DNA from: Streptomyces sp. NBC_00525
GTDB lineage: Bacteria; Actinomycetota; Actinomycetes; Streptomycetales; Streptomycetaceae
Length of the DNA: 64,000 nucleotides
Assembly (NCBI RefSeq): GCF_036346595.1
Contig: NZ_CP107834.1
Location: 4,278,001-4,342,000 of the forward strand
Reading direction: 5' to 3'
Every line of letters starts with the position of its first letter. Position 1 is the first letter of the stretch. Below, in pieces: positions 63,547 to 64,000 of this stretch. Made by a program: the position numbers and the translations under genes. The notes under the pieces are model-generated. The model was given only the letters and a program-made list of their open reading frames with translations, had not been told where the DNA came from and did not search any database.

Positions 63547-63945
63547 TCAGTGGGCGCCGACCAGATCGGTCCGGGAGCCGGCCGGCAGGGCCTCCGTGTG
63601 GGCGTCCATGCGCTCGGCCGCGAGGATCGCGACCGTCGTGTCGGCGCGGGAGGCCGCCACCACCAGGGCCCGGCCCGCGAGGGCGTGGGCGCGGCGGTGG
63701 AGGGCGGATGCGGGCGCGTCGCTCAGACCGGCGTGCCGGACGGGCGGGGCGCCGCGCAGCCTGGCGACCTGCTCGGCGATGCGGTCGGCCGCCTCGTCGA
63801 GCCCCAGGTCGTCGGTGACCGCGAGCAGCGCGGCCAGGTGTCCCGCGAGCTGGATGTCCAGCTCCTCCTCGCGAGTGCGGCGCGGGAAGTCGCCGGCGTG
63901 GTCGGCCGGTGTGAGGACCGATTTGGGACGGATCGGTTCGTACAT
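63547..63945 (-). CDS. Small helical protein, unknown function
   Basis: 132 residues from ATG 63945 with AGGAGG upstream. MYEPIRPKSVLTPADHAGDF is a conserved-looking start; the rest is helical and rich in Ala, Leu, Arg and Asp, with several His (AGHLAALL, RHAGLSDAP, HRRAHALA). No domain is recognised. The promoter contains TAGGAT and a Fur/PerR-shaped site. Confidence 0.7.
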   Translation of the reverse strand: MYEPIRPKSVLTPADHAGDFPRRTREEELDIQLAGHLAALLAVTDDLGLDEAADRIAEQVARLRGAPPVRHAGLSDAPASALHRRAHALAGRALVVAASRADTTVAILAAERMDAHTEALPAGSRTDLVGAH

Positions 63946-63975
63946 GGATGGCCTCCTGGTGGTGCTGTGAGGACC

Positions 63976-63998
63976 ATCCTAGCTTGGATTCAGTCTAA
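63976..63998 (-). promoter_or_regulatory. -10 box and PerR/Fur-like site
   Basis: On the minus strand TAGGAT (63981-63976) is a perfect vegetative -10. TTAGACT-G-AATCCAA (63998-63984) has the 7-1-7 form and TT..A..T..A..T..AA pattern of PerR/Fur boxes. The -35 lies at or beyond the window edge. Confidence 0.5.
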
Positions 63999-64000
63999 AG

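Overview
The window is chromosomal DNA of a Streptomyces or very close relative. The evidence is the very high G+C, the many GTG and TTG starts, GTGA/ATGA stop-start overlaps, G-rich Shine-Dalgarno sites, and a gene order that matches, from memory, the S. coelicolor region around SCO4905-SCO4980 (afsQ2-afsQ1/sigQ, deoC, accA2, pccB/pccE, cya, hutH, metB, ilvA, greA, mca, pckA). No rRNA, tRNA, CRISPR array or intact transposase was seen.

Layout. 1-4.1 kb: end of a VanZ-like gene, then lipoprotein-afsQ2-afsQ1, divergent from sigQ, with an AfsQ1 box between them. 4.3-5.5 kb: a P-loop kinase and a small secreted protein. 5.5-13 kb: nucleoside/deoxyribose catabolism (deoC with a two-part aldehyde dehydrogenase, phosphopentomutase-like enzyme, purine nucleoside phosphorylase); deoC and the phosphorylase share a palindromic operator. 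13-16.6 kb: quinone-reductase-type flavoprotein, DeoR and TetR regulators. 16.7-23 kb: acyl-CoA carboxylase genes (alpha, beta, epsilon), the 42-residue gene mmpB, maf, and BirA, which biotinylates the alpha subunit. 23-26.6 kb: two second-messenger enzymes, adenylate cyclase and a GGDEF diguanylate cyclase, with an enoyl-CoA hydratase between them. 26.6-36 kb: hutH, a sortase substrate, an L,D-transpeptidase, gdhA, msrA, metB. 36-42.9 kb: sigma-like protein with a coupled membrane protein, MarR, ilvA, a DrrAB-type ABC exporter, greA, mca.

43-50.2 kb is a signalling block: a membrane-anchored STAND ATPase with a helical-repeat tail, a secreted I36/crystallin-like protein, a lipoprotein, a Ser/Thr kinase whose extracellular part resembles that secreted protein, and an FHA protein overlapping the kinase gene. 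50.3-53 kb holds a winged-helix regulator with DUF6104, cupin and degenerate-hemerythrin/DUF2249 genes, divergent from a membrane protein.

53.07-57.78 kb is an accessory island with softer codon bias. It carries a VapBC-like pair, a GIY-YIG nuclease with a DUF4357-like tail, a small membrane protein and an SRA-HNH protein of type IV restriction character with two N-terminal HTH-like segments. Both borders contain decayed pieces of a DUF255/YyaL-type gene, and an intact copy of that family lies immediately to the right, with a truncated Uma2 gene in between. The window ends with core genes: YyaL, TetR, hemolysin III-type protein, GTP-type PEP carboxykinase, and a small gene with a Fur/PerR-shaped site in front of it.

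The best candidates for something new are the island with its unusual restriction protein and relic borders, the kinase/FHA/I36/STAND block, the in-frame palindromic insertion in hutH, and the operators shared between distant genes.
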